Assembly: GCF_016802725.1 (NCBI RefSeq)
Contig: NC_052665.1
Span: forward strand, 17,304,501-17,368,500
Direction: 5' to 3'
DNA: 64,000 nt
Source of the DNA: Solenopsis invicta
Taxonomy: Eukaryota > Arthropoda > Insecta > Hymenoptera > Formicidae
Under the pieces are notes generated by a model. It did not search any database. It was given only the letters and a program-made list of their open reading frames with translations, and was not told the origin of the DNA. The translations under genes and the position numbers were made by a program. Positions 22,440 to 33,210 of this stretch are shown here, one piece after another. Position 1 is the stretch's first letter, and the number at the start of each line of letters is the position of its first letter.

Positions 22440-23570
22440 ATAAGTTTCGTTTTTCAATACAACCAGAAATTGTCGCGTATAATGGAAACACTCGTTCAAC
22501 AGAATGCGACAATTTAAACCAGTTTCGCTACTTCAAATCTACACCCTTTGCAATTTCACCAGTTTATTAAAAAGAAAAACATCGCCGTAGAATTTTCCGT
22601 CGGAGGATGGAGCGGAAGTTTAGCGCTCGCGAGAGAGATTCAAGATCGCTTTCCGATAACGCGCGCGCGAACCAAGCCGATCGCGTCGGCAGATTTAAGA
22701 CATCGATAATCGCTCGTCCGACTGCCGGTCGGACGATAAATCGATCGTCGCTCGTAAATCTCGTGGCAATGTAAGTTTCGCCGCTGCGATTTACTACGCT
22801 CCGCGCTGTCGGCGAATTCCATCCGCGCTCTCGCGAAAGTTTTCGTATATACAGAATTAAATTCGCATCAACGGCCGCGACTTTTTCGCCGTATGCGCCG
22901 CGCTCCGCGCGACTTCTTTCCGGCGGACTTTCGAATTTGTCTACCTATCGGTCCTTTTTTCGGGAAGCGACGTGCGCCAGATGGCCGTCGCCGCTTCTTG
23001 CCGCTTCGGCGTTTCGCGAATCCGTAATTACGGACGCGCGTGCTTCGGCACACAACGCCAGAGATAGATATTATAGATAGGTATTGGCATACCATTCGAT
23101 TCGAATTACTGCAAGGCATGCGACACGGTATTCAATATTTCTGCGGGAGGCACCTCGGTAACATACTGTTCGAGCGCGGTTACGAGTTGATTCGTAGGGT
23201 ATTAATAAATGGTATTGAGATCTCTGTAGAAACCTCTTTTAACCTCCTTCGATCCAAAAGTTTGGAATGTGCTTATTTATAGAGGAATAGGGATAAGATA
23301 GAGTGGGATAAGATAGAGTGGATTTATGATAGCGGAAACGCGCGTTACTTAAGCACTAGGGATGAGAGGTTCCCCGGTCAAGGTTTGGTTTTATTAGGTT
23401 ATAGGCGCGTGGTTTATTTAGGCAAGGGGAAAAAGTTTACCTTCTAAGATAGAACAGTTTTACGTGTTAGGTTACGGCACGTGTAGCAGCGCTTGATATT
23501 TCTCCGTTTCGTCCTAGCGATTGCGCATTAAAAGGATTATCCACCGCGGCACATGGCAATTATAACAACG
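22440..23570. other. Strong CpG-rich island
   Basis: The most CpG-dense stretch of the window, centred on about 22.6-23.1 kb, with runs such as CGCGCGCG. The minus frame at 22868-23119 is rich in Arg/Lys only because of base composition. Could be an unmethylated promoter-type or regulatory island; no TATA, initiator or first exon is identifiable. Confidence 0.45.
23290..23319. repeat. Perfect tandem repeat, 2 x 15 bp
   Basis: GGGATAAGATAGAGT occurs twice back to back (23290-23304 and 23305-23319). Confidence 0.95.
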
Positions 23571-25461
23571 TTTTGGTCTTACGGCAACGGTGTATCGAAT
23601 CAATTCGTAAATCGATTCATATTCATTATACACATATATGTTTGTCATAATCAATTTTGAATACAAATGCAATAAAAAGTTACAATAAATTGAAAACTAT
23701 TATTGATAAAGCAATATTTGTCATTAATTAAAAGAGTAAACAACATTACATTTATCCCGTTTTAAACTTTGCTTTGGGATACACGCGCGAATTTACGCAT
23801 GGATTAATCTGGCGCTTTACTTCAATAAAATTTATTTCTACACACAATTACATTCCCACGTAAATTCATTTAAAATAACTTTTTTACGAAAAATAACTAA
23901 CAAACGAAAAATTAGCGAATTAAAATGTTTTCTCCTGCCGCAAATTTGCTCTTAACAGCACGAAAGTAATGTAAAAATATATACATTACTTTTACAAAAG
24001 AAATCTCTAATCGGCATGTAAGTCGCAAACGTAATGTTCTAACGGAAGTTTTGAGATTTTAGTACAGTTATTTACGACCCTCTCTTAGGATAAAGTAGCT
24101 GCTGTAGGGCAGAGAAAGTCGTTAAAGTTTCACCAGAATTTTGCTCCAATTTCACCACAGTACGTACAGTTGTATGCGCGCAATCATGTACCTGTCTCTG
24201 TCTTGCCGCAGATTAAATATCATCGCAACGATCATGTAAAAAAGATAACCACACTACAATTGTAGAAAACTGTCTGACTCTTTTCAGCTGGAATAGTGTT
24301 ACTATTCTTTAAAAATCTTCTACGTCCAAATTAATTCATTAAAAGATATTTGTAACAAAATTACTTTCAATTAAACTCGGATATTGATTAAAATAACAGA
24401 GTATTTTTGCGAACAATACTTTTATTTACTAATGAAAATGATATATCTTTTTATTATGCATTTCGTTTTACAACAACGCGTATGTGCATTTTTAAAATTT
24501 TGCTGGTTCGATTATCTCTTTTAATTTGCAAATGTAATATATATTGTGGAATTACAATTTCATCATCCAATGAAAAATGTAGCATTCCAAATGCATGTCT
24601 GTTTCCGTAGGATTAAAATTTGCATACCGCTTTAGAGCTTTATCTCACCGAAATTGAGCCTCCACCACAGAGCGAAGCAAAGATTAACGTTAAATTTCCC
24701 AGCTGAATAATGGCGGACTCACCCGTTTGCGGGCGCGATTTCCTGCCATGTAAGCGTTGTTCGCAATATACTATACATTTCGTAAAAAATGTTCCGCAAC
24801 AGCGATTTTTCTCCGATTTCAATAAAGCGCTAGATACATGTTCGAATATTTGTAAGTCGTTTAACGCAGTCAAGATGTCGCAGTAAAATATTCAACAAAT
24901 TCCGTCATCTCACACGCTCTTAGACTTCAATATAGAATTTTTCCTTATATCCTGACTTTTGGTCAACGGTGAAATGTTAAAATATCTTGTAAAAGATATT
25001 TTGTGTTCGGACGAGGCGTTTCGTCGATGAATTCATTGATGGTTTCGTTTATTGAAATTCTTTCAATCACATTTCTGTTTATTATGTATTTCTTGCAACA
25101 ATGCTCGATTTCCAAATATATACTTATTACATATTTTTAAACAGCATTAGATATTAATAAGTTCCATCAATTACAAAAAAATTGTACTACGATTTCTAAA
25201 TATTTTTATAATTTTGTTCTATAAATATTTTTTAAATATATATATCGCTTTTACATAATGATGTGTCAGGAAAATTCAAGGATAACATTTCTATGTAATA
25301 ACAATAAAATTTAAATATTTGAAAAATAATATTATTTTTTATAACCTCATTAAACATAGAATTGCTATTACCTATTTTTGTTATAAAAAAATCAATATGT
25401 TATATCACTTAATTAAAAATTATTTTAATGTATTTATTTTATAGTAGAAAAAAGAATTGTA
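23571..25461. other. AT-rich non-coding DNA
   Basis: No gene recognised. The open frames near 24407-24610 (plus) and 24640-24873 (minus) match nothing. Confidence 0.5.
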
Positions 25462-26395
25462 TAGAGTAAAGTCGTCTATTACGAGATACCTTTTTTTAAA
25501 GATTTATAATTTATTTAATTTGTACCATTAACTTCTATTTTTATATCCAAATTATAGTGAATATATTTAAGTTTCATTGCCAAAAATTAGCAATCGATCA
25601 TAGTCATACTTTGTTGTATACGAAATTTTTATCAAAAACGCTGATTTTGCTAATTCAAGAAAAGAGTTTCTAATATGAGACACAAAGATTTTTTTTTATA
25701 TGAGATGGATCTCATCGACTTGGACCTTACTAGGTCAAAATTAAGCTCAAAATCTAGTTGACCAATCAAATAGCTCTTTTGATACTCAAAAACTTTCGTG
25801 CGTAACATTTTTCTCCAAAACATTTTCTCTTCTAGATATTTTAAAGTCTCACTTTTTAAAGTCTCATCCTGACACATCAGTGCTAATGCTGAGAGCCATA
25901 ACTTTCAAGCCTCATAATTCGAAAGTCCTCAATGAAAAACTTTATTATAGCATTTTAGCTATAATGCTATAACATAAAGCTTTTGAAGTCAGAATATGCA
26001 ATAACAAATATGGATTTTTGAGTGTCTTATATTAGGGGTTTACAATTTCGTCAAATCTAATATTTATAATTAAGTAAATCATTACATCCCGTATTTTTCT
26101 ATTAATGATTTTACTCTACCACTGCATACAGAATTTATTATCAAATATTGATTTATTTTATAATATATAAAATTTAAGGACTCATTTCAATAAATCTTGA
26201 CAACATCCAATTTCAAAAATTTATTTTTTCAACAACTGCAAGCATGATCTAATAATGAATTTTCTACTAATTAGATTTCACCCCAAGATTAATAAATTTA
26301 TGATGGTACCAACCACATGCGTTTATTAATGTAGCAGAAACCTCGTTACCTCATATTAGGAACCTATCCCATAATGAGCGACTTTACCCTCTCTG
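25462..26395. mobile_element. Decayed TIR DNA transposon (about 930 bp)
   Basis: The left end reads TAGAGTAAAGTCGTCTATTA; the right end reverse-complemented reads CAGAGAGGGTAAAGTCGCTC followed by ATTATGGGATA. The shared core is TAAAGTCG..(T/C)ATTA.G.GATA, with two extra Gs on the right. TTGTA lies directly outside both ends (25457-25461 and 26396-26400), consistent with a 5-bp target duplication. CTAATATGAG-type sequence follows the right terminus and recurs at 25671, with a reverse-oriented relative at 26025, so the termini seem to carry sub-terminal repeats. The region is nearly free of CpG, unlike surrounding islands. The minus frame at 25650-25877 (75 codons) lies inside but shows no transposase motif I can identify. 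Confidence 0.55.
25940..25979. repeat. Hairpin inside the transposon relic
   Basis: TTATAGCATT (25945-25954) pairs exactly with AATGCTATAA (25963-25972). The pairing extends with a small bulge to CTTTA/TAAAG at the edges. Confidence 0.75.
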
Positions 26396-26685
26396 TTGTA
26401 AGAAACTTCAGATATTATAAGCTTACAATAGCTTTAGATAGCATATGAAAGATCATTGATAAGAACTAAGATATATATGATATAAAACGTTATTATAAAA
26501 TCATATTTGATTGGAATAAACTAGTTATCGATGTTAACTTACGTTCAATATGCAAAACATGTTTATCGTGTTACGAACTTTGACCACAGTAAACGTTGCG
26601 TGAATGTTGCGAAAGTTGTGCAAAACAAACACATTACATAAGCCATAATTATATAAATAAGAACAACAAATTCATATGGTTGATA

Positions 26686-26690
<5 letters not shown>

Positions 26691-26719
<29 letters not shown>
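26691..26719. repeat. (AT)n microsatellite, 29 bp
   Basis: Uninterrupted AT run. Confidence 0.95.
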
Positions 26720-26721
<2 letters not shown>

Positions 26722-29700
26722 TTTACATAGCTATTTTGCACAACTGTCGTAACATATAAATACAAATATATGTATATACATAAATATATTGGGGATTAAT
26801 CGGTGGAATTTATATTGTATATGTATATATGTTAAGTATATACGTGTGTGCATTCTTGACCGAAATAAACAGAATTTGGTTGCTGTAGAACAAAACATAT
26901 AATTATTTTATTCAAATGTTATTTCACTTTTAATTGCATTGAAAATTGTGAAAATTATAAATATGTAAATTCCATATTTAAAATAAAAATATCATGGTTT
27001 CAACATGATGCTTTGTACAGTTGCACTCAAGCGAGATCATTTCTACTCGTGTCTACATCGAGTCATCAAAATTCACTATCTTGCGATATTCTGGAAGATG
27101 AGAGCCGGAAAGTAATGTTTAAGCTCAAGGAAGAAAAAGGAAGAATCAGGGTTAAATGTAAAAGACTAAGGCTGCGTGTTAACAGAGCGAAAAAAATTAC
27201 GAGGATAGCGGACGCCTTGCCTTCGCGATTTTCATTGTCTCTGAAAACACGGACGGACGTTGCTTTTACATATATTTGGAATCAAAGTTAATTCGTTTCT
27301 ACGAGTATATCATTCTGCGAAGTATCTTTGTAAATTTGATTTTTCTCAAGAACTATTACGTTTATTTATCCCCATAAATAATTATTACGGAATTTACTTG
27401 CAATAATAAAGATGATGGATTTTAAAAAAGAAATTCAAATTAAGATTTAAAATTCAAACAAATCAGATATAAGTCAAACATTTTGTCGTTAATACGACTT
27501 TATGCGACAATCAAAGGGTTCATATCAATCAAAAGTTTCTGGTAACAAAATAAAAATTTTGTTTGAATTATCGCGCTCTCTTTATCTTTCTCTTCTTTTC
27601 TCCATATTTGAAGGAAGATAAAAAAAACGAAAAAAAAAAACAAAAGTCGTGTGCCGAAAGGATGGGAAAACTTGTGGATTAGTTACCTTCTCGACTCCGC
27701 GCGTTTCTTAGTGCGACGTCTCGGACACCTGCTCGTTAACCCAGAGAGACTGGAAAAAGGTTACAAAGAGACGGTGGCGGACCATGAGGAGGCAGAGAAA
27801 GAGAGAGGGAGGAAAGACAGGACGTCCTGGAAAAGTCCCCGGCGTGTAATTACTCCTCGACTTCTTATTACTCGGCGAATCTTCCCCACAGGGCTGTTCT
27901 CGCGTTCTCTCGTCATCCTCATTTTCCTCGTCCTACTCTTTCCCTAGTCTCCATGTTCGTTCATAATCCTTTCTCCCCTCCTTCTTCTATTTTCATCACC
28001 TATCTTTGGGACGATCCGTCGCCGACTGCAAATGCAGGGCGCGATTCTCAGGAGATTTGTTTAACGATAGTCTGACTCGTTTTGGGATATAATTACTTGC
28101 GCATTGGAATAAGTTTCTAGAGTAACGTGTCGCAAATTGCCACGTAATAACTTTAATCTTTGAGAAATTTATAGTTCATATTGAATAACGAAATGGTGTT
28201 GGGTCCGAATAATTTTGTGGAAAAAAAGTAAGGAACGACATAGCAAAATGTTACAGATTCTCTGCAGAAAAAGCGTCAGATTTTTATTATTTGCAGGAGA
28301 GCTCATTTTAAGAGTTCTCATTCTGAAATAATCTCGAAATAATTCCTATAATTATTCTCTTCAATGGCCGCATTGTCTTTCACCAAACCGCTAATTCCTG
28401 TAATATAGCTCGCTCTAAAACGCAATCTGCGCGATCATGGGCAGATTAATTAATCCGCCAAAGCTTGCACATTGTAAACGTATGCCCTTCTTGTTCAATA
28501 AGAATACAAAACTAATAATTTCTAATTACTTTATACTAACAGATTAAAATAACATTTTCAATAAAACGATCATTCATAGTAATTTATTAGCTCTAATGGA
28601 ACAGAGAAATAATATAGACAGTACAATATTTTCATTTATCTAACAAAATTGACTTAGAAATGATTTGTTAAACGATTATTTATTCACTATAGCAAAAAAC
28701 CGTTACTTAACGAATAGAATAATCATTAAATTATACATATATCATATAAAATAAAAATAATTTGTATATGTATAGTATATTATTAACAAATTTTTTACTC
28801 TCTATTCGACAAGCACGGATATATTTAAGATAAAATAAAAAAATCCTTTGCATAATTGATGCCTCGAACTTTTGCTACTCACGATTAGTAAGAGTCATCT
28901 CAACGGGTTTGTCAGCACTTTTTTGTTTTATTCTGAAAATACGAAACGCTAGTGATCTATACTGCGGCAGGATTACTTAAGATGACGAACTTCCAATTTT
29001 GCCACTCGCATTTTCTTGTTTCTCTAAATTCTTTTAAATTTTTCTCAGTATAACATACTTCTAACATATACACTATATATTTACTTTTAACTTGAAACTT
29101 TTCCGAGACATAACAAACTCGCGTAGAATTCTAAAGCGGAACTGATCTGCTTGTTTGTGGCGCGAAACGTGAGTGTTAAAGAAATATTTTACTAGGAATC
29201 GTGAGTAACGAGCCAAATAATTAAGAAGAACAAGAATTCCGGATGCAATTGGTGAAATTAATCTTTTCTCAGCGAAGACTTAATGGGAACTCGTAGCAAC
29301 TCGTCTCTTACACTTTTTCTCAACTTTAGTAATAAAAGCTAATAAAAAACTTTTAGGATAAAGTGGTTTTGGTATAATTGGAAGATAGTAATATAATCTT
29401 TAAGTCACCAACACGCAAAAACAGATTTAAGCGCGATCCAACACAGGCGCAGCTGTCCGATGAAAGTTTCGATTCAATATCGCATCGCAACAACGGAAAA
29501 AAGCAGCTTTCCCAGATATTCAAATTAGGACAATGGAAATTTTATTCGTCGTGGTCGGGAATGAGCGGCAAGCCGCGTAATGTCGGCGTATATTGTGTGC
29601 ATCGTGAAATTAAATTTTTAATCGAGCCTTTGCGCCACGTTCAAGCTTGCCACTTCCGATCCATTGCCGAGATTGCTCAGCGTATTTGCTTCCAAGCGTA

Positions 29701-30155
29701 TTTATATAGAAACGAATCCGATCCCGTGCTAAAAATTTATACAAAATTTAAACAAATTCCCAAAAATCCCCGTCAGTGGTATTATATTTAAACATTTTCT
29801 TCGTAAAAAAAATATGAATGCGTTGTAACAGCAGCTATAAACACAGGATTACTAATATTATAAATATTCCAGTGTGTGGCACAATACATTAATATTTTCT
29901 CTTCGTACAATGCGTTGGAGATAAAATTCGTTACAATGAGAACATGGATATTTACATGAATAACATGGATATGAGAGTATATTGTATCTGTACATTTCTT
30001 CTTTTTAAAGATAAAATGAATAAAACTATGAAATTTTTTTTCGCAGAGCAAATCTTTTTTGATTACTTCCATAAACTTCTATTTTCATGGAAAGCAGTTT
30101 TCCATCTTGCAGTCCGATACAGATGGACCGGATATGCGAATCCAAGTGAAATCTC
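26720..30155. other. Non-coding DNA, including a CpG-rich patch at about 27.64-28.08 kb
   Basis: Open frames at 27013-27291 (92 codons), 27651-27947 (98 codons) and 29378-29791 (137 codons, the longest in the window) have no recognisable domain. The last is in a GC-richer stretch and has no clear splice signals at its ends. Left uncalled, but it is the best candidate for a check against transcript data. Confidence 0.4.
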
Positions 30156-30350
30156 GTGCTCGTCTCACGTCGTGTTGAACCGTCCGTCGTGGAAACGGAG
30201 ATGTCTGCGCAAAATTTATTTTCTCGCGAAAGGTGGCGCCCGCGCATACGTGCTCGTAAAAAAAAACGAGTTCCGAAATCCACGGAAGTTCGCACTATGA
30301 AATATACCGTTGTCGACGGGCTCGACCTACTGCCCGCAAATATGGCGTAA
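30156..30350 (+). other. Open frame ending at a consensus-like donor; possible exon
   Basis: The 65-codon frame contains an internal ATG (30201) giving MSAQNLFSRERWRPRIRARK... and, just before its stop, ATATGGC|GTAAGT at 30348/30349, a good donor. Upstream on plus, TTTTTTTTCGCAG and TTTTCCATCTTGCAG are acceptor-like (30047 and 30112). The peptide is basic and unrecognised. The matching minus-strand frame (30026-30295) is also open, so composition alone may explain it. Confidence 0.2.
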
Positions 30351-30492
30351 GTCTTCGTCGGATGTAAATATTACATATGGGTTCCCATTTCACATTTAAT
30401 TCTGTCTCCCGATGTGTCGTCCGGATTTTTCCTCCGATAAAAATTGAGCAATTCAGACAAACCACGAGATTCGCGACTTCGTGATTTATGAT

Positions 30493-30524
30493 CAAAGTTT
30501 TTCTAAATCTCTAGAAAAACTTTG
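30493..30524. repeat. Hairpin with 13-bp perfect arms
   Basis: CAAAGTTTTTCTA (30493-30505) and TAGAAAAACTTTG (30512-30524) are exact reverse complements with a 6-nt loop. The U-rich stem could fold in RNA; no adjacent gene supports a terminator role. Confidence 0.8.
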
Positions 30525-31353
30525 CACTTCAATTTTATAAAAATTATTGATTAACTTTTTCCCCCCCAAAAATATGAAAAAGAATATTTTTAATTGTCTT
30601 ATATTTCCATTACGTTTAATATTTTATAATATGCTTAACTTTCAAATAAAATTTTAATTATTAAGTGGCAATTATCTATTGCAATTTATTAATTAATTAT
30701 ATGAATGGCTTGCTCAAATTTAAGGCTTCCGTTTCTTTAAAAGTAACAAAATCGAATTTGGTCGCTCACGTAATAAAATAACACTCCACCTAACTCTGTA
30801 CAATACATGAAAGGTATCCTAACAAAATATTTTCTTAATACTAACGTGTAAATCTCTCAGCGTGGATAATTTTACTCGTTAGTTATCCTGTTTAATGACT
30901 TTAGGTAAGCTAAACGTAACTTATGCTATAAATCACTACAGTTGCCCTGACCAGATAAATCGCTTCGAAGACAAGCGAGCATCGAGAAAGAGTTTTACCG
31001 CAGTTTGCCAAAAAAGAACGCGATTCAACCTCATGTATTTCTTTTCATACCGCCGTGTCAACTTTTCAATTTTAACTCTCTGCTTCTTTGTTCTTTGATT
31101 GTTCATGTATGATAGTACCTCTACTCCTTCGCCTTTCCCTATGTGTCAAGCCACTGCTCGAGACAGAGGGAAGAAAATGGCAAAAGGGCAAGCAGCGAGC
31201 AAAGGAAAAGACGAACTTGACACGCCTTCGCTTCTCCGCTGATACTCTGTACAAAAGAAAAGCTATTTCACACGCGTCTTTTCAATTCAGAATTTCGATT
31301 TTATACGATTTTAAAGAATACTCTTTCTAATAAAAGAGATCTCCTTTTTTATT

Positions 31354-31370
31354 AAAAAAAAAAAAAAAAA
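31354..31370. repeat. Poly(A) run of 17
   Basis: Uninterrupted A run after TATT. No retrotransposed gene was recognised upstream. Confidence 0.9.
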
Positions 31371-31410
31371 TCCTATCAAATTGTTGAAAATTTTGTTTTT
31401 TTTACTTACA

Positions 31411-31645
31411 GAAATTTACGCGCGAGAAATTGAATTTAGCTCAATATTTACGTGTTCGGGATGGTGAAAATTATTTTGCTCCTTTAGTTCCTCGATTCAC
31501 TTGGCTTGGCCAAGCGATACTTTTTTGCAGTGCCCATTATTGGAACAATGCTGGTTTCTTGCATCACGTGAGAAGCTGTTTGCAGGGCCGACCTCGCAAG
31601 GACGCCGGTAAATTGTGTTTGTTGCGTTACAACGAAAACCAGTAA
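31411..31645 (+). other. Possible terminal exon: acceptor followed by a 77-codon open frame
   Basis: A strong acceptor-like tract (TTTTTTTTACTTACAG, ending at 31410) is followed immediately by a frame open from AAATTTACG to TAA at 31643-31645. The peptide (KFTREKLNLAQYLRVRDGEN...) is unrecognised. Overlapping minus frames are also open, and the donor at 30349 does not join in the right phase. Weak candidate only. Confidence 0.2.
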
Positions 31646-32954
31646 AAACGTGCGACGAGGCGTTGCGGTGAAATGAAATTTCGCCACAGGATACCAGCTG
31701 TGCCAACCAGCCAGCTGTGAGATAATAGCGGTTGGCAATGTAATACCCAACGGTTGTTCGATTTACACTACACTTTTACTTAGCTAACAGAATCGAGGAC
31801 GACTTCTTTAGAATTGTAACAATGCAGGCACAGTATATTCAATGTATTGGATGTGTCTGGAAGCATCTGCGCACATAAAAGTGTGCACAGAAAACAATAT
31901 AACGCCTCTTATAAAGCTTTACATATAAATATAAGACTTAATATTGAATGCATTCAAAGTTTATAATTTTTCCAAAAAATTAAAATTATTCTCTTTTTAT
32001 TAGAATTTAAAGGGATGTCAGTGACGGAGATTTTTTTATAGCTTTTAATACTTAAACAGCATTAGTTTTAGTGTTACAATTCTTAAAAAAATTTTATGTT
32101 TACTTGAAATTAATATTATTTTTTAAAACTTCTACATTTCTTATTATTACAAAAAAATGAATGCAATTTAAATAAAAGCTTAAAAGCATACACGAAATCA
32201 GCTATATTCTTTACAACAAGACAATAAGAAGCAACTTGGTTAGTTTTAAATTTAACTTCACGTTACTCAGTGAGGACATATGGAATATATTTCACGTTCT
32301 GAAACTTTTCTCGAATCTTATTCCTCGTACCTTTCATCCACTACGTCACACAAGTTAAGGTAGTTCCGCGTCGCAATTCCGTCGTAAAAGTGAAACACTC
32401 AGTCGCGGTTGCGTGTGCAATTTTGGACTGCACAAGAGTATCGTTGGCAATGACATGCCGAAGTAAAGCCCGTGCCGTAAATACTAACGTATTCTTAATC
32501 GTGTCAGACCGCACACGTGTAAACTTAATCACGGTGGTAGTTTTCGGTCGCGCCACTCCAAATCATTCCGAACGGCCCGAGTGGAAATAATCGCGACGTG
32601 CTCAGACGCGGCTGAGTAACTCGCGACTGTACCACTTGTGTCCCGCGCGGTTACTTTGCCCCGTATTCGCACCGCGCGGATATTTAACGCTAACTGCAAC
32701 TCTGTGAGCCTGACTTTTATTTAACTAATACACAGGATTGTCTTGCGTCTTACTACCGCAATTGTTCTCAAATAATGCGCCACGGTGCGCGGAACGTGCA
32801 CCGAATTTTGAAACTGTTATTGTGAAACTTTGGACGATACGTACCAGATAGAGAAAAATTCATGAATAACTATATTTAATAAAGTTTTTACTGCAGCCTA
32901 ATGTAATCTAAAGCGAGTGAATTATCTAATTATTTTTGTTATGTTTCTTGCATA

Positions 32955-33163
32955 CATTGAAAAAAAAGTGTTTAGTAATAGCTATCAAATGTTGAGTAAA
33001 ATGATGTCAATTAACTATTTGGTTAATATAACCGAAGATAATTTTACTTTTCCAAACATTTTGTAAATATTATTTTGATTATACTTGTTAAATTTAGAAA
33101 AATACTTAATTGGTATTATTTCACTCAACATTTGAAAGTTATTACTAAACTCTTTTTTCAGTG
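32955..33163. mobile_element. Foldback MITE with CACTGAAAAA termini and TA target duplication
   Basis: Left arm CATTGAAAAAAAAGTGTTTA, right arm reverse-complemented CACTGAAAAAAGAGTTTAGT; pairing continues through AGTAATA, TCAAATGTTGAGT and CAATTAA for about 60 bases per arm. TA flanks both ends (32953-32954 and 33164-33165). The spacer of about 90 bases is AT-rich and non-coding. The terminal motif resembles the ends at 2718 and 3503, suggesting one family with several members here. Confidence 0.8.
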
Positions 33164-33188
33164 TATATTCTCATTCTATTATGTTCAG

Positions 33189-33210
33189 TATAATAATAAT
33201 AATAATAATA
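33189..33210. repeat. (TAA)7 microsatellite
   Basis: TAA run directly downstream of the foldback element. Confidence 0.9.

Larger units (their letters stand above)
30525..32954. other. Non-coding DNA with CpG-rich islands
   Basis: GC-richer blocks at about 31.1-31.75 and 32.33-32.82 kb. A 12-bp palindrome GCTTGGCCAAGC is at 31504-31515 and CAGCTGTG occurs twice near 31700. No recognisable gene. Confidence 0.45.
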
